Numbered from the stretch's first letter, positions 30,107 to 39,924 are shown. The stretch: DNA of 64,000 nt from Alphaproteobacteria bacterium (GCA_016124315.1 WGNW01000020.1:1-64000); one strand, 5' to 3'. The notes: generated by a model not told the origin, from the letters alone. Made by a program: numbers and translations.

Positions 30107-30949
30107 ATGTCGACAGCCGCGACCCGTTCGGAACTGGAAAGGCTGCTGGGGGAGGATGCGCCCTACGGCGACCTCACCACCGACGCCCTGGGCATCGCCG
30201 GCGTGCCGGCGCGCATGGTGTTCACGGCGCGCGGCGCCATGGTCGCCGCCCTGGTGGAGGATGCGGCGGCGTTGGTGGAACTGGCCGGCGGTCGTGTCGA
30301 CGGGCATGTCCGGTCTGGCGTTCTGGTGGAGCCGGGCGCGCTGTTGCTGTCGGCGAGCGGTCCGGCGGCAAGCTTGCTGCGAAGCTGGAAGGTGGCACAG
30401 ACCCTGATCGAGACGTGGTCGGGCGTGGCGAGCGCCGCGCGTGCCATGGTCGACGCCGCCAGCTGCGTGTCGCCCGCCCCGGTGATTGCCTGTACCCGGA
30501 AGAATCCGCCGGGCACCAAGGCTTTCGCCGTGGCGGCCGTGCGGGCGGGAGGCGCCCTCATGCATCGGCTGGGCCTGTCCGAGACCATCCTCGTGTTCCC
30601 GGAGCATCTGTCGTTCCTGGATGGGCCGCTCTCGGATCAGGTAGAGGCACTGCGCCGGAAGGCGCCGGAGAAGAAGTTGGCGGTGGAGGTGGCTTCGGTA
30701 GATGCCGGCGTGGAGGCGGCGCGTGCCGGCTTCCACGTCGTGCAGACCGAAAAATTCAGTCCCGGCATGGTTGGCGAACTGGTGCGCGCTCTCGCCGAAC
30801 GGGAGGCGAGGCCGCTGGTGGCAGCAGCAGGCGGCATCGGCCCTGGCAACGCAGCCGATTACGCCCGTGCGGGCGCCGATATTCTGGTCACGTCCGCCCC
30901 CTACGGGGCCTCGCCCCGTGACGTGAAGGTACTCATTGAGCGCGCCTGA
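30107..30949 (+). CDS. modD: ModD, NadC-like molybdenum utilisation protein
   Basis: LLGEDAPYGDLTTDALGI, ACTRKNPPGTKAFAVAAVRAGGALMHRLGLSETILVFPEH. Confidence 0.92.
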   Translation: MSTAATRSELERLLGEDAPYGDLTTDALGIAGVPARMVFTARGAMVAALVEDAAALVELAGGRVDGHVRSGVLVEPGALLLSASGPAASLLRSWKVAQTLIETWSGVASAARAMVDAASCVSPAPVIACTRKNPPGTKAFAVAAVRAGGALMHRLGLSETILVFPEHLSFLDGPLSDQVEALRRKAPEKKLAVEVASVDAGVEAARAGFHVVQTEKFSPGMVGELVRALAEREARPLVAAAGGIGPGNAADYARAGADILVTSAPYGASPRDVKVLIERA

Positions 30950-30967
30950 AAAGCCTCGCCCATCGGC

Positions 30968-31663
30968 TCACCAGGGATGGACGTCGCCCGTCCACTTCAG
31001 CCACTTGCCGTGATCGGCGGGGGTGATGCCGACGATCACCTTGTGCACGTCGGCGGCCGCGTCGGGCGGGTCGAGGTCGGCGACCGGTCCGGCCATCTCG
31101 GTGCGGATCCAGCCCGGATGCATCAGGGTGATGGTGACGCCGTCGTCCTTCATCTCGTTGGCCAGCCCGGTCATCAGCCGGTTCACCGCCGCCTTGGCTG
31201 CGGCGTAGGAGTAGCCGATGACGTGGTCGTAGGCGTGCGAGGCCACCTGGCTGGTCATGGTGACGATCTTGCGGCCCTGGCCCGCCATGACGTTGGGCAG
31301 GAACGCCTGCACCACCCGGAAGGGGCCCATGGCCATCACGTTCATCTCGAACGCCCAGTTGTCGTAGTCCATGTTCTGGAAGGTCTGGGTCTCCAGCCCG
31401 CCCCAGACGCCGGCGTTGTTGATCAGCACGTCGATGGGCACGTCCTTCAGCTCGGCGGCGCAGGCCTTCACGGAAGCGGTGTCCCCGACGTCCATCTTGT
31501 GGACCGTCACCCGTCCTCCCGAGGAATCGGCCACCGCCTTCAGCTTGTCGGCCCGTTCCGGGTTGCGGGTGGTGGCGTAGACCCTGTCGCCGGCGTCGGC
31601 GAAGCACTTCACCAGCTCGTAGCCGAGTCCGCGGGCCGAGCCCGTGATCAGGATGTTGGCCAT
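30968..31663 (-). CDS. SDR family oxidoreductase
   Basis: ITGSARGLGYE, YSYAAAKAAVNRL. Confidence 0.9.
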   Translation of the reverse strand: MANILITGSARGLGYELVKCFADAGDRVYATTRNPERADKLKAVADSSGGRVTVHKMDVGDTASVKACAAELKDVPIDVLINNAGVWGGLETQTFQNMDYDNWAFEMNVMAMGPFRVVQAFLPNVMAGQGRKIVTMTSQVASHAYDHVIGYSYAAAKAAVNRLMTGLANEMKDDGVTITLMHPGWIRTEMAGPVADLDPPDAAADVHKVIVGITPADHGKWLKWTGDVHPW

Positions 31664-31716
31664 GACGTGTCTCCCCTTGTCAGGCGCTTCGGTTCAGGTC
31701 GATGTCGGCGGGCGGT

Positions 31717-33099
31717 TCAGTCCCGCACGTATTTCTCCAGGGTGCGGTGCATGTGCCGGATGCGGATTTCCTGGTAGTTGCCCAGGGTGGCGCCGGCCCG
31801 GCCGCTGGTCATGGCGCCTTCCTGGGCCGCCTCCATGTTGCCCGTGTCCTGGTCGTAGACGTGTCCCACGTACGGGTCCATGCCGGGAACGATGGTGTAG
31901 GACTCTTCCGGCTTCAGGCGCACCGGCTCGGCCGGCTCCACCGGGCTGCCGTCCAGCGGCCGCTGCTTCAGGATGATCAGGTCGAACAGCGACTTGTCGT
32001 GCTGCATCCCCAGCGGCCGGAAGCGGTAGACGATGGGGAACGAGATGCCCGAGAAGAACTGCTGGTTGGGGAACACGAAATAGGCGATGGAATCGACGAT
32101 CTCGCTGTCGCTCACCCGCGACAGGTCGGTGCCGCCCCGCTTCGCCACCATGTCCCGGTAGAACTGGGCCATCACCTTGCGGGCGGTGCCGCCCTCGGGC
32201 ACCAGCAGCTTCTCGCCCACGTCCGAGCGGTCGCCGATCAGGAAGCAGTCCAGGATCTCCTGCTCGGTCATCGGCTCCTGCAGGAACGCGCTGGGCGAGC
32301 CGGCGACGTTGATCAGCCGGTTCACGTTGTCGCCGTAGAAATCGTACTGGGTGTTGGCGTCGCCGTTGGTGCGCATCAGCTGGCTGTGCGTCTCCATGAC
32401 GTGATAGGCCTCGAGGAACGCCTCCGACGCGATCTTCCAGTTGCAGTCGAGCTCCTTCTGCACGTGGATCGCCACGTAGCGGTTGGCGAACACGGCGCTG
32501 TCCACGTGTTCGGGCAGGGGCGCCATGTACTCCCGCAGCGGCGGTGCGTCCGGATCCATGTTGATGAACACGAAGCCGCCCCACGTGTCCACCTGGACAG
32601 CGCCCAGCGCGTAGTCCTTCGGGTCCACGTGAGGGAAGTCCCATTCGCAGGGAAACGACGCCAGGTCGCCGTCCAGGTTGAAGGTCCAGCCGTGATAGGG
32701 GCAGCGGATGTGCTCGATGCTGCCGCTGCTGTAGGAAGGGCGCAGCTTGGTGCCGCGGTGGGTGCAGGCGTTGCGGAACGCCCGGATGCCGCCATCCTCC
32801 GCCCGGACGACGAGGATCGAGTAGGGGCCCACGTCGTACACCACGTAGTCGCCGGTCTCGGGGATGTGCTCCTCGCGGCAGGCCCATTGCCAGACCTTCG
32901 GCCAGAGCTGCTCCAGTTCCCGGCGGAAGTAGTCGGGCGACGTGTAGCGGGAGAACGCGATGTCCTTGTCGCCCAGGAAAAAGTACGATTCCGTCGTGAG
33001 ATAGTCGGGAACGGGCCGGCTGTCGTCGTCCAGCAGATCCTGGACGCTGATGCCCGGGCAGCGGGCATCGCCCGGCCTGATGTCGGAATTTCCGCTCAT
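31717..33099 (-). CDS. Rieske non-heme iron oxygenase alpha subunit
   Basis: CTHRGTKLRP...RCPYHGW Rieske ligands; EAYHVMETHSQL mononuclear iron region; the longer ORF start at 33405 is less likely. Confidence 0.93.
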   Translation of the reverse strand: MSGNSDIRPGDARCPGISVQDLLDDDSRPVPDYLTTESYFFLGDKDIAFSRYTSPDYFRRELEQLWPKVWQWACREEHIPETGDYVVYDVGPYSILVVRAEDGGIRAFRNACTHRGTKLRPSYSSGSIEHIRCPYHGWTFNLDGDLASFPCEWDFPHVDPKDYALGAVQVDTWGGFVFINMDPDAPPLREYMAPLPEHVDSAVFANRYVAIHVQKELDCNWKIASEAFLEAYHVMETHSQLMRTNGDANTQYDFYGDNVNRLINVAGSPSAFLQEPMTEQEILDCFLIGDRSDVGEKLLVPEGGTARKVMAQFYRDMVAKRGGTDLSRVSDSEIVDSIAYFVFPNQQFFSGISFPIVYRFRPLGMQHDKSLFDLIILKQRPLDGSPVEPAEPVRLKPEESYTIVPGMDPYVGHVYDQDTGNMEAAQEGAMTSGRAGATLGNYQEIRIRHMHRTLEKYVRD

Positions 33100-33136
33100 G
33101 GGACGTCCTTCGTCTTCAACCCCAGGATCCGTTTTG

Positions 33137-33155
33137 TTGTTCAACAGTCGATCAA
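33137..33155 (-). promoter_or_regulatory. Predicted operator, site 1 (Rieske promoter)
   Basis: Minus strand TTGATCG-ACTGT-TGAACAA, 12 nt after minus-strand TTGACA at 33173..33168. Confidence 0.65.
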
Positions 33156-33422
33156 TATAAGATAGGTTGTCAATCCCCGTTCTGGTGCCGGGAGCCGATC
33201 CCGGAGCCCCGTCCGAATCATGCTGCCCGTCGCTTTCGGGCGCGGCCCGGAAAGCAATCATAGCAACTTGGTAAAGCTTGTTAATCCTTGTCTGGTTTGC
33301 CAAGTTGAAGGTCTGAACCCGCCATCGGCAACTCGCTCGAAACCGGTATAGAATGAGGTATCGTCCTTCCGGCCGCTGGGCGGGCGAACATAAGAAGGCA
33401 ATCAAGTCGAGGATTTGAGGGA

Positions 33423-34073
33423 ATGCCCATAGTTGTGGACCACGAGGAGCGCCGGCATTACATCGCCCGCGTGGTCGAGAGAGTCATCGCCAAGCAGGGC
33501 ATGGACGCCGTGACCATCCGGAACGTGGCGCGGGAAGCCGGCTTCAGGTCGACGCTGATCTCCCACTACTTCAAGGACAAGAAGGAGATGCTGACCTTCA
33601 CCCTTGATTCCATCCGGACCCGCGCGTCGATCCGCGTCGACCAGGAATTCCTCGAGAACCACGACCTGGCCACCTGCATCGACACATTGCTGGCGACCAA
33701 CGAGGACGGCCTGTCCGACTGGCAGGCCTGGTTCGGATTCTGGGAGAAGGCCACCTTCGATCCTGACCTTGCCGCGGTCCGGCTGGCCGTCGTCGAGGCG
33801 ACCCACAACACCCTGCGGCGCCTGCTGGAGAACGGCATCGCCCGCGGCGAACTGCCGCAAGAGGTAGACGTCGAGTTCCACGCCCGGCGGCTGCAGATCG
33901 TGCTCAACGGCCTGGCTGCCCACGTGGTGATGAAGCCCAGCGCCTGGCCCGCCGAGACCCAGCGGGCGCTGGTCAAGGTTGAGGTCGAATTCATCAAGAA
34001 GATGCCTCGGCCGGAAATCGGCGTCCGGCTTCCCAACTTCCCCTTCGCCCTCAACGGCACCTCCGCATCCTGA
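33423..34073 (+). CDS. TetR/AcrR family regulator (BetI-like)
   Basis: RVIAKQGMDAVTIRNVAREAGFRSTLISHYFKDKKEML helix-turn-helix. Confidence 0.9.
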   Translation: MPIVVDHEERRHYIARVVERVIAKQGMDAVTIRNVAREAGFRSTLISHYFKDKKEMLTFTLDSIRTRASIRVDQEFLENHDLATCIDTLLATNEDGLSDWQAWFGFWEKATFDPDLAAVRLAVVEATHNTLRRLLENGIARGELPQEVDVEFHARRLQIVLNGLAAHVVMKPSAWPAETQRALVKVEVEFIKKMPRPEIGVRLPNFPFALNGTSAS

Positions 34074-34119
34074 CGAGTTCCGCGCGCCGTACAGTTTGCC
34101 ATTGACAGCGCCCTCATCG

Positions 34120-34138
34120 TTATTCAACTGTTGAACAA
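34120..34138 (+). promoter_or_regulatory. Predicted operator, site 2 (SDR promoter)
   Basis: TTATTCA-ACTGT-TGAACAA, 12 nt after TTGACA at 34102..34107. Confidence 0.7.
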
Positions 34139-34210
34139 CAAAAATGCGCCGGCAATGTCCGGCGGTCTTCATGGCCGTGCAGGCCAGTTCACACGGAATG
34201 GGGTAACGAT

Positions 34211-34999
34211 ATGAAGTCTCTCGAGAACAAGGTCGCGATCGTCACCGGTGCGGGGCGCGGCATTGGCCGCGGTATCGCCCTGGCCTACGGTCGGGAAGGG
34301 GCCAAGGTCGTGGTCGCTTCGCGGACCAAGTCGACGGTCGAGGACGTGGCGAAGGAGATCCGCGACGCGGGCGGCGAGGCGATCGGCGTGGCCTGCGACG
34401 TGGGCCAGCGCGACCAGGTGTTCGCCTGTGTGCAGAAGGCCGTGGAGACCTACGGCACGGTCCACATCCTGGTGAACAACGCCCAGGGCTTCGGCACGGA
34501 AGACAGCCCGCAGCCGTCGACCGTGTTCATGGCCTGCGAGGATACCGACGAGAACGAGTGGGAATACACCTTCCGCACCGGTGCGACCGCCTCGCTGTGG
34601 TTCATGAAGGCGGTGTTCCCGCACATGAAGAAGCAGAACTACGGCAAGATCATCAACTTCGCCTCCAGTTCGGGCCAGATGGGGTTCCCGGGCAACACTT
34701 GCTACAACAGCACCAAGGAAGCGATCCGTGCGCTCACCCGTACCGCGGCCAACGAGTGGGGCCAGTACGGCATCACCGTCAACGTCATCAACCCGGCGCT
34801 GGAGACCCGCGCCTTCGACGCGTGGAAGACCGCGCGGCCCGATTTTGTCGAGGCCCTCAAGGAACGGATCCCCATGCGCCGTCTGGGCGATCCCGAAAAG
34901 GATGCGGGTCCGCTCGCCGTGTTCCTGGCGAGCCCCGGCTCCGACTACATGACCGGCGGCACCTTCATGCTGGAAGGCGGCATGCACACTCTGCCCTGA
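34211..34999 (+). CDS. SDR family oxidoreductase
   Basis: VTGAGRGIGRGIALAYGREGA; YNSTKEAIRAL. Confidence 0.92.
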   Translation: MKSLENKVAIVTGAGRGIGRGIALAYGREGAKVVVASRTKSTVEDVAKEIRDAGGEAIGVACDVGQRDQVFACVQKAVETYGTVHILVNNAQGFGTEDSPQPSTVFMACEDTDENEWEYTFRTGATASLWFMKAVFPHMKKQNYGKIINFASSSGQMGFPGNTCYNSTKEAIRALTRTAANEWGQYGITVNVINPALETRAFDAWKTARPDFVEALKERIPMRRLGDPEKDAGPLAVFLASPGSDYMTGGTFMLEGGMHTLP

Positions 35000-35060
35000 C
35001 GGGCGTATCGGGCGGTCGCCGGGCGCGGCCGCCCTATTAATCAAGCGGGGAGAATTCGGG

Positions 35061-35810
35061 ATGATTCTGGAAAACAAGATTGCCATCGTCACCGGCGGCG
35101 GCAGTGGCATCGGCCGGGCGTCCGCCCTCGCCATGGCCCGTGAGGGCGCCACCATCGTCATCGGCAACCGTTCGGCCGACCAGGGCGAGGGAACCTGCCA
35201 CGACATCGAGAAGGCGGGCGGCAAGGCCATCTTCCACCGCACCGACTGCTCGAAGCCGGAGGACTGCGAGGCGCTCGTGGCCCGGGCCGAGAAGGAGTTC
35301 GGTCGGCTCGATCTGGCGTTCAACAACGCCGGCAAGTTCCACGACGTGCTGGCGCCGGTGCACGAGATGCCCATCGAGGAGTTCTCGTGGGGCATCGACC
35401 TCAACCTGAAGGGCGTCTTCTACTGCATGAAGTACGAGCTGGCCGCCATGCTGCGTGCCGGCGGCGGCGCCATCGTCAACAACGCGTCGATCTACGGCAT
35501 CAAGGGCATGCCTACCCTCAACTGGTACACCGCCGCCAAGCACGGCATCGTCGGCCTGACCCAGGCGGCGGCGCTGGAATATGCCGAGCAGAACATCCGC
35601 ATCAATGCGGTGTGTCCGGGCATGACCAAGACTCCGGCCCTCGATTCCGCCACCGGCGGCAATGACGAGGTCTTCGCCGGCGTGGTGCCGATGAAGCGGA
35701 TCAGCCGCGCCGAGGAGATCGCCGAGGGCGTCGCCTGGCTGCTGTCCGACAAGGCCAGCTACATGACCGGCGCCAACCTTCATCTCGATGGCGGCATGAG
35801 CGCCGCCTGA
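35061..35810 (+). CDS. SDR family oxidoreductase
   Basis: VTGGGSGIGRASALAMAREGA; YTAAKHGIVGLTQ. Confidence 0.92.
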   Translation: MILENKIAIVTGGGSGIGRASALAMAREGATIVIGNRSADQGEGTCHDIEKAGGKAIFHRTDCSKPEDCEALVARAEKEFGRLDLAFNNAGKFHDVLAPVHEMPIEEFSWGIDLNLKGVFYCMKYELAAMLRAGGGAIVNNASIYGIKGMPTLNWYTAAKHGIVGLTQAAALEYAEQNIRINAVCPGMTKTPALDSATGGNDEVFAGVVPMKRISRAEEIAEGVAWLLSDKASYMTGANLHLDGGMSAA

Positions 35811-35911
35811 GGGGAACTCGCGCCGGTCTGGCGGGATGCCGGGCCGGCGCCTCCGTTCCCGCGCAAAGCCGTTTGCGAGACGCTTTCAAGAATTGACAGT
35901 CCGCACTGTTT

Positions 35912-35930
35912 TTGTTCAACTGATGAACAA
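35912..35930 (+). promoter_or_regulatory. Predicted operator, site 3 (TonB receptor/Rieske operon promoter)
   Basis: TTGTTCA-ACTGA-TGAACAA, perfect 7-bp arms, 13 nt after TTGACA at 35893..35898. Confidence 0.72.
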
Positions 35931-35956
35931 TAAACGCATCCTTAGGGGAGGGTGAG

Positions 35957-38407
35957 ATGGGGTGGTTTGGAATGGTTGCCCGTGGCGCGCGCGTGCTGTG
36001 CATCGCCACGTTCGCTGCGGCGCTGTCCGCCGCGGTTTCCTACGCACAGGATGTTCCGGCGGCGCCGGGCGCGAGCCCAGCGGCAACGCATACGGGCCTG
36101 GGCGAGGTGCTGGTGACGGCGCGCAAGCAGGTCGAGTCGGCGCAGGACGTGCCGGTCGCCGTGACGGTCATCACCAACAAGGACATCGAGCGCTTCGATC
36201 TGACCTCCATCGAGAAGATCGCCGCCTCCACGCCCCAGCTGGTGGTCGGGCGCGGCTCCAACGGGTCGGGGGCGCAGCTTACCCTGCGCGGCATCGGCTC
36301 GATTCCCACGTCGGTGGGCGTGGAGCAGTCGGTCGCCGTGGTGATCGACGGCGTCTATTACGGCCAGGGCCGCATCATCAACGAGGGCATGATCGACATG
36401 GCCCGCGTCGAGGTGCTGAAGGGGCCGCAATCGCTGTTCTTCGGCAAGAACGCCACCGCCGGCGTGATCTCCTTCACCACCGCCGATCCCACCGACGATC
36501 TGGAGGCGATGGTGCGGGTCGGCTTCGAGGCCAAGGCCCAGGAGCTGTTCACCGAAGCCTTCATCTCGGGGCCGGTCAACGACAAGCTCGGGCTGCGGCT
36601 CGCCGTCCGCGTGTCGGAGATGTTCGGCAGCTACTTCAAGAACCGCGGCTTCGACGTGACCAACTACACGTTCGACGCCGCCACCGGCAATCTCAACTCG
36701 CACTTCGCGCCGGTGCTCGACCGCCGCCTGCCCGGCACCAGCGAGAAGTACGTCCGGGCGACGGCCAAGTTCACGCCCACCGACCGGCTGACCGCCACGG
36801 TGAAGGCCAGCTTCATGCGCACGGTCGACGAGGCGACGGCGTGGAACTACGTGCCGTTCGCCTGCGCCTCGGGCTACACCTCGGTCAATCCGGCCATCCC
36901 GTGCAAGCGCGACTTCAGCGTCTACATCAACTACTTCCCGAACGACATCGCCGGCAACGTGCCCTATGGGCGCGACGACGGCTCGCCGTTCAACGCCTAC
37001 CAGTCCTACGCGGTGACCGGCAACATCGCCTACGACTTCGACAACGTCACGCTGACCTCGGTCAGCAACTACCAGCGCAACCGCAACCGCTGGGGCTGCG
37101 AGTGCCAGAACATCTCGGCTCCGGCGTCCTTCATCTCGGCCACCGAGAACTCGCTGTGGGAGGCCTTCTCCAACGAGACCCGGCTGCAGACCAACTATGA
37201 CGGGCCGGTCAACATGATGATCGGCTTCTACTACCAGGACACCAAGCGGGACCACAGGCAGGCCGGCGCCTTCGGCGGCGTCGAGGACTCCTCCCAGCCG
37301 GCGGACCACCGCTACCTGGCCTATGACAAGAGCTCGGTCACCAACGGCAAGACCCTGTCGGGCTTCGGGCAGGTGAAGTGGAAGATCGTGCCGACGCTGG
37401 AGCTGTCGGGCGGCGTCCGCTACATCCACGAGACCAAGAAGAGCTTCCTCAACATGGACTACGTGAATGTCCTGCTGCAGGGCGTCTTCCCGCAGAACAG
37501 CCCGATCTACGGCGACCAGAAGTTCAACAACTGGTCGCCCGAGGCGTCGCTGACCTGGCTGGTGAACGACAACGTCACCCTCTACACGTCCTACAAGACC
37601 GCCTACAAGTCCGGCGGCTTCTCCAACAGCGCGTTCATCTCTGCCAACACCATTCCGAGCGACGTGGCCTTCAATCCGGAGACCGCCAGCGGCTTCGAGG
37701 CGGGCATCAAGACGCTGCTGTTCGACCGCCAGCTCCGCTTCAACCTGACGGCCTACACCTACAAGTACAAGAACCTGCAGGTCGACTACTACAACTCCAT
37801 CACCTTTCAGTTCATCACCACCAATGCCGGCTCGGCCCGCACCCAGGGCGTGGAACTGGAGGCCGACTATGCGCCCGACGCCGTTCCCGGCCTCACCCTG
37901 CACGGAACGGCCAACTACAACCGGGCGCGGTACATCCAGTACATCGCCCCGTGCTACGGCGGCCAGCCGATCTCCGAGGGCTGCACCACCGTCTTCCAGG
38001 ACGGCCCGGGCCAGAACCTGAGCGGCCAGCCCACCGCCGTGGCGCCCAAGTGGACCGCCTCGCTGGGTGGCAACTACGACATCGACCTGGGGCCGGACTG
38101 GGTGCTCAGCCTGTCGGCCAACGCCCGCTACAGCAGCGCCTATTTCGGCTCCAGCTTCGCCGCGCCGCTGTCGCGCCAGCCCGCCTATGTGAACCTGGAC
38201 GCCGCCATCCGGGTACGCTCCCACGACGACCGGTGGGAGTTCGCGGTCATCGGACGCAACCTCACCAACCACTTCTACTTCGGCGGCACCCAGGACCTGC
38301 CCAATTCGGGCGTGGGCACCGGTACGGCCGGCGGCATCCCGGCCGACCAGCTCGCGCTGGCCGACCTGCCGCGGACGATCCGCTTCCAGGTCACCTGGCG
38401 GTACTAA
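35957..38407 (+). CDS. TonB-dependent receptor
   Basis: EVLVTARKQVESAQDVPVAVTVITNKDIE plug; LKGPQSLFFGKNATAGVI; C-terminal TIRFQVTWRY. Confidence 0.93.
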   Translation: MGWFGMVARGARVLCIATFAAALSAAVSYAQDVPAAPGASPAATHTGLGEVLVTARKQVESAQDVPVAVTVITNKDIERFDLTSIEKIAASTPQLVVGRGSNGSGAQLTLRGIGSIPTSVGVEQSVAVVIDGVYYGQGRIINEGMIDMARVEVLKGPQSLFFGKNATAGVISFTTADPTDDLEAMVRVGFEAKAQELFTEAFISGPVNDKLGLRLAVRVSEMFGSYFKNRGFDVTNYTFDAATGNLNSHFAPVLDRRLPGTSEKYVRATAKFTPTDRLTATVKASFMRTVDEATAWNYVPFACASGYTSVNPAIPCKRDFSVYINYFPNDIAGNVPYGRDDGSPFNAYQSYAVTGNIAYDFDNVTLTSVSNYQRNRNRWGCECQNISAPASFISATENSLWEAFSNETRLQTNYDGPVNMMIGFYYQDTKRDHRQAGAFGGVEDSSQPADHRYLAYDKSSVTNGKTLSGFGQVKWKIVPTLELSGGVRYIHETKKSFLNMDYVNVLLQGVFPQNSPIYGDQKFNNWSPEASLTWLVNDNVTLYTSYKTAYKSGGFSNSAFISANTIPSDVAFNPETASGFEAGIKTLLFDRQLRFNLTAYTYKYKNLQVDYYNSITFQFITTNAGSARTQGVELEADYAPDAVPGLTLHGTANYNRARYIQYIAPCYGGQPISEGCTTVFQDGPGQNLSGQPTAVAPKWTASLGGNYDIDLGPDWVLSLSANARYSSAYFGSSFAAPLSRQPAYVNLDAAIRVRSHDDRWEFAVIGRNLTNHFYFGGTQDLPNSGVGTGTAGGIPADQLALADLPRTIRFQVTWRY

Positions 38408-38454
38408 ATGGCGCGGAATGGGCTAGATTGTCGGGGAGGAAACGGGAGACGGGC

Positions 38455-39825
38455 ATGAATCCATCCGATCTGACGCGCGGCAGGGCCAGCCCCTCCGTCC
38501 AGGACCTGATCCACAAGGACGGGCAGCCGGTGCCGGACGTCTTCGAGCTGGAGAGCCCGTGCTACCTGGGCAGCGACGACATTCCCTTCGAGCGCTACAC
38601 CAGCCGGGCGTTCTTCGACCGGGAGATGGAGAGGATGTGGCCGCACGTCTGGCAATGGGCCTGCCGCGAGGAGCACATCCCCGAGCCGGGCGACTACTAC
38701 GTCTACGAGGTGGGCCCCCATTCCGTGCTGATCGTCCGCGGCGACGACATGTCGGTCAACGCCTACGTCAACTCGTGCCTGCACCGCGGCACCAAGTTCG
38801 CCATGGGCGGGATGACCGGCAGCGTCGGCGAACTGCGCTGCCCGTTCCACGGCTGGACGTGGTCCCTCGACGGCGCGCTCAAGCGCATTCCCTACGGCTG
38901 GGACGCCCCGCACGTCCAGGACCGGGACTTCTCGCTGCCGCGGGTGGGCGTCGGCCTGTGGGGCGGCTTCGTCTTCGTCAACCCGGACCCGGAGGCGATG
39001 CCGTTCGAGGACTACATCGCGCCGATCCCCGAGCACTTCGCCAATTTCGACATGGCGGGACGCTTCGTCGAGCTGCACATCGAGAAGGAACTGCACTGCA
39101 ACTGGAAGGCGGCCAAGGAAGCCTTCGTCGAGAACTACCACACCCAGGAGACCCATCCGCAGCTGCTGTTCGGCGCCGATGACGAGGGCACCCAGTACGA
39201 CGTGTTCAACGACAACGTGTCGCGCTTCCTGTGCGCCTTCGGCGTCTCCAGCCAGCTCATCCAGCCCCGGCCGACCGAGCAGGAGATGGTCGACACCATG
39301 CTGGTGGGCAACCGCGCCGTCCTCGGCGACGATCTGGTGGTCGGCGAGGGCGAATCCGCTCGGATGGTCATGGCCCGCGTGCTGCGCAAGGTGCTGGGCG
39401 AGACCTACGGCGTCGACCTCGGCCGCTACACCGACACGGAGATGATCGACGTCTCCCAGTACGGCCTGTTCCCCAACATGATCCTGTTCCCGCAGCTTTC
39501 GCTGCCTATGGTCTATCGCTTCCGGCCGCTGGGTTCGGACCCGGACCGCTCCCTGTTCGAGCTGCTCGTCCTGCGGCCGGTGCCCGACGGCGCCGCGCGG
39601 CCGGCCCCGGCCGAGCCGTTCCGGCTCGCCGAGCCCGACAGCTTCACCACCGTGCCCGGATTCGATCCGACCCTGGGGCACGTGTATGATCAGGACACCG
39701 GCAATCTGCGGGCGCAGCAGGAAGGCTTCCACGCCGCGCGCAAGAAGGGCGAGACCCTGCTGAACTATCAGGAGGTCCGGGTCCGCCTGATGCACCAGAC
39801 GCTGGACAAGTACCTGCGCGACTGA
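38455..39825 (+). CDS. Rieske non-heme iron oxygenase alpha subunit
   Basis: CLHRGTKFAMGG...RCPFHGW; ENYHTQETHPQL; paralogue of 31717..33099. Confidence 0.93.
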   Translation: MNPSDLTRGRASPSVQDLIHKDGQPVPDVFELESPCYLGSDDIPFERYTSRAFFDREMERMWPHVWQWACREEHIPEPGDYYVYEVGPHSVLIVRGDDMSVNAYVNSCLHRGTKFAMGGMTGSVGELRCPFHGWTWSLDGALKRIPYGWDAPHVQDRDFSLPRVGVGLWGGFVFVNPDPEAMPFEDYIAPIPEHFANFDMAGRFVELHIEKELHCNWKAAKEAFVENYHTQETHPQLLFGADDEGTQYDVFNDNVSRFLCAFGVSSQLIQPRPTEQEMVDTMLVGNRAVLGDDLVVGEGESARMVMARVLRKVLGETYGVDLGRYTDTEMIDVSQYGLFPNMILFPQLSLPMVYRFRPLGSDPDRSLFELLVLRPVPDGAARPAPAEPFRLAEPDSFTTVPGFDPTLGHVYDQDTGNLRAQQEGFHAARKKGETLLNYQEVRVRLMHQTLDKYLRD

Positions 39826-39924
39826 ACCGCGGCGCACGGGGCAGGGGCCGGCGAGGATGCGCCGGGCCGTCATCGAGATATCATCGCCGCTGCGGGAGCG
39901 GCGGGACGCAAACGGGAGAGCTTC

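Noticed and set aside
35942-38272. 776-aa minus-strand ORF opposite the TonB receptor
   Set aside because: Shadow ORF; repetitive Val/Gly/Asp/Arg composition and no domain, while the plus strand encodes a complete receptor.
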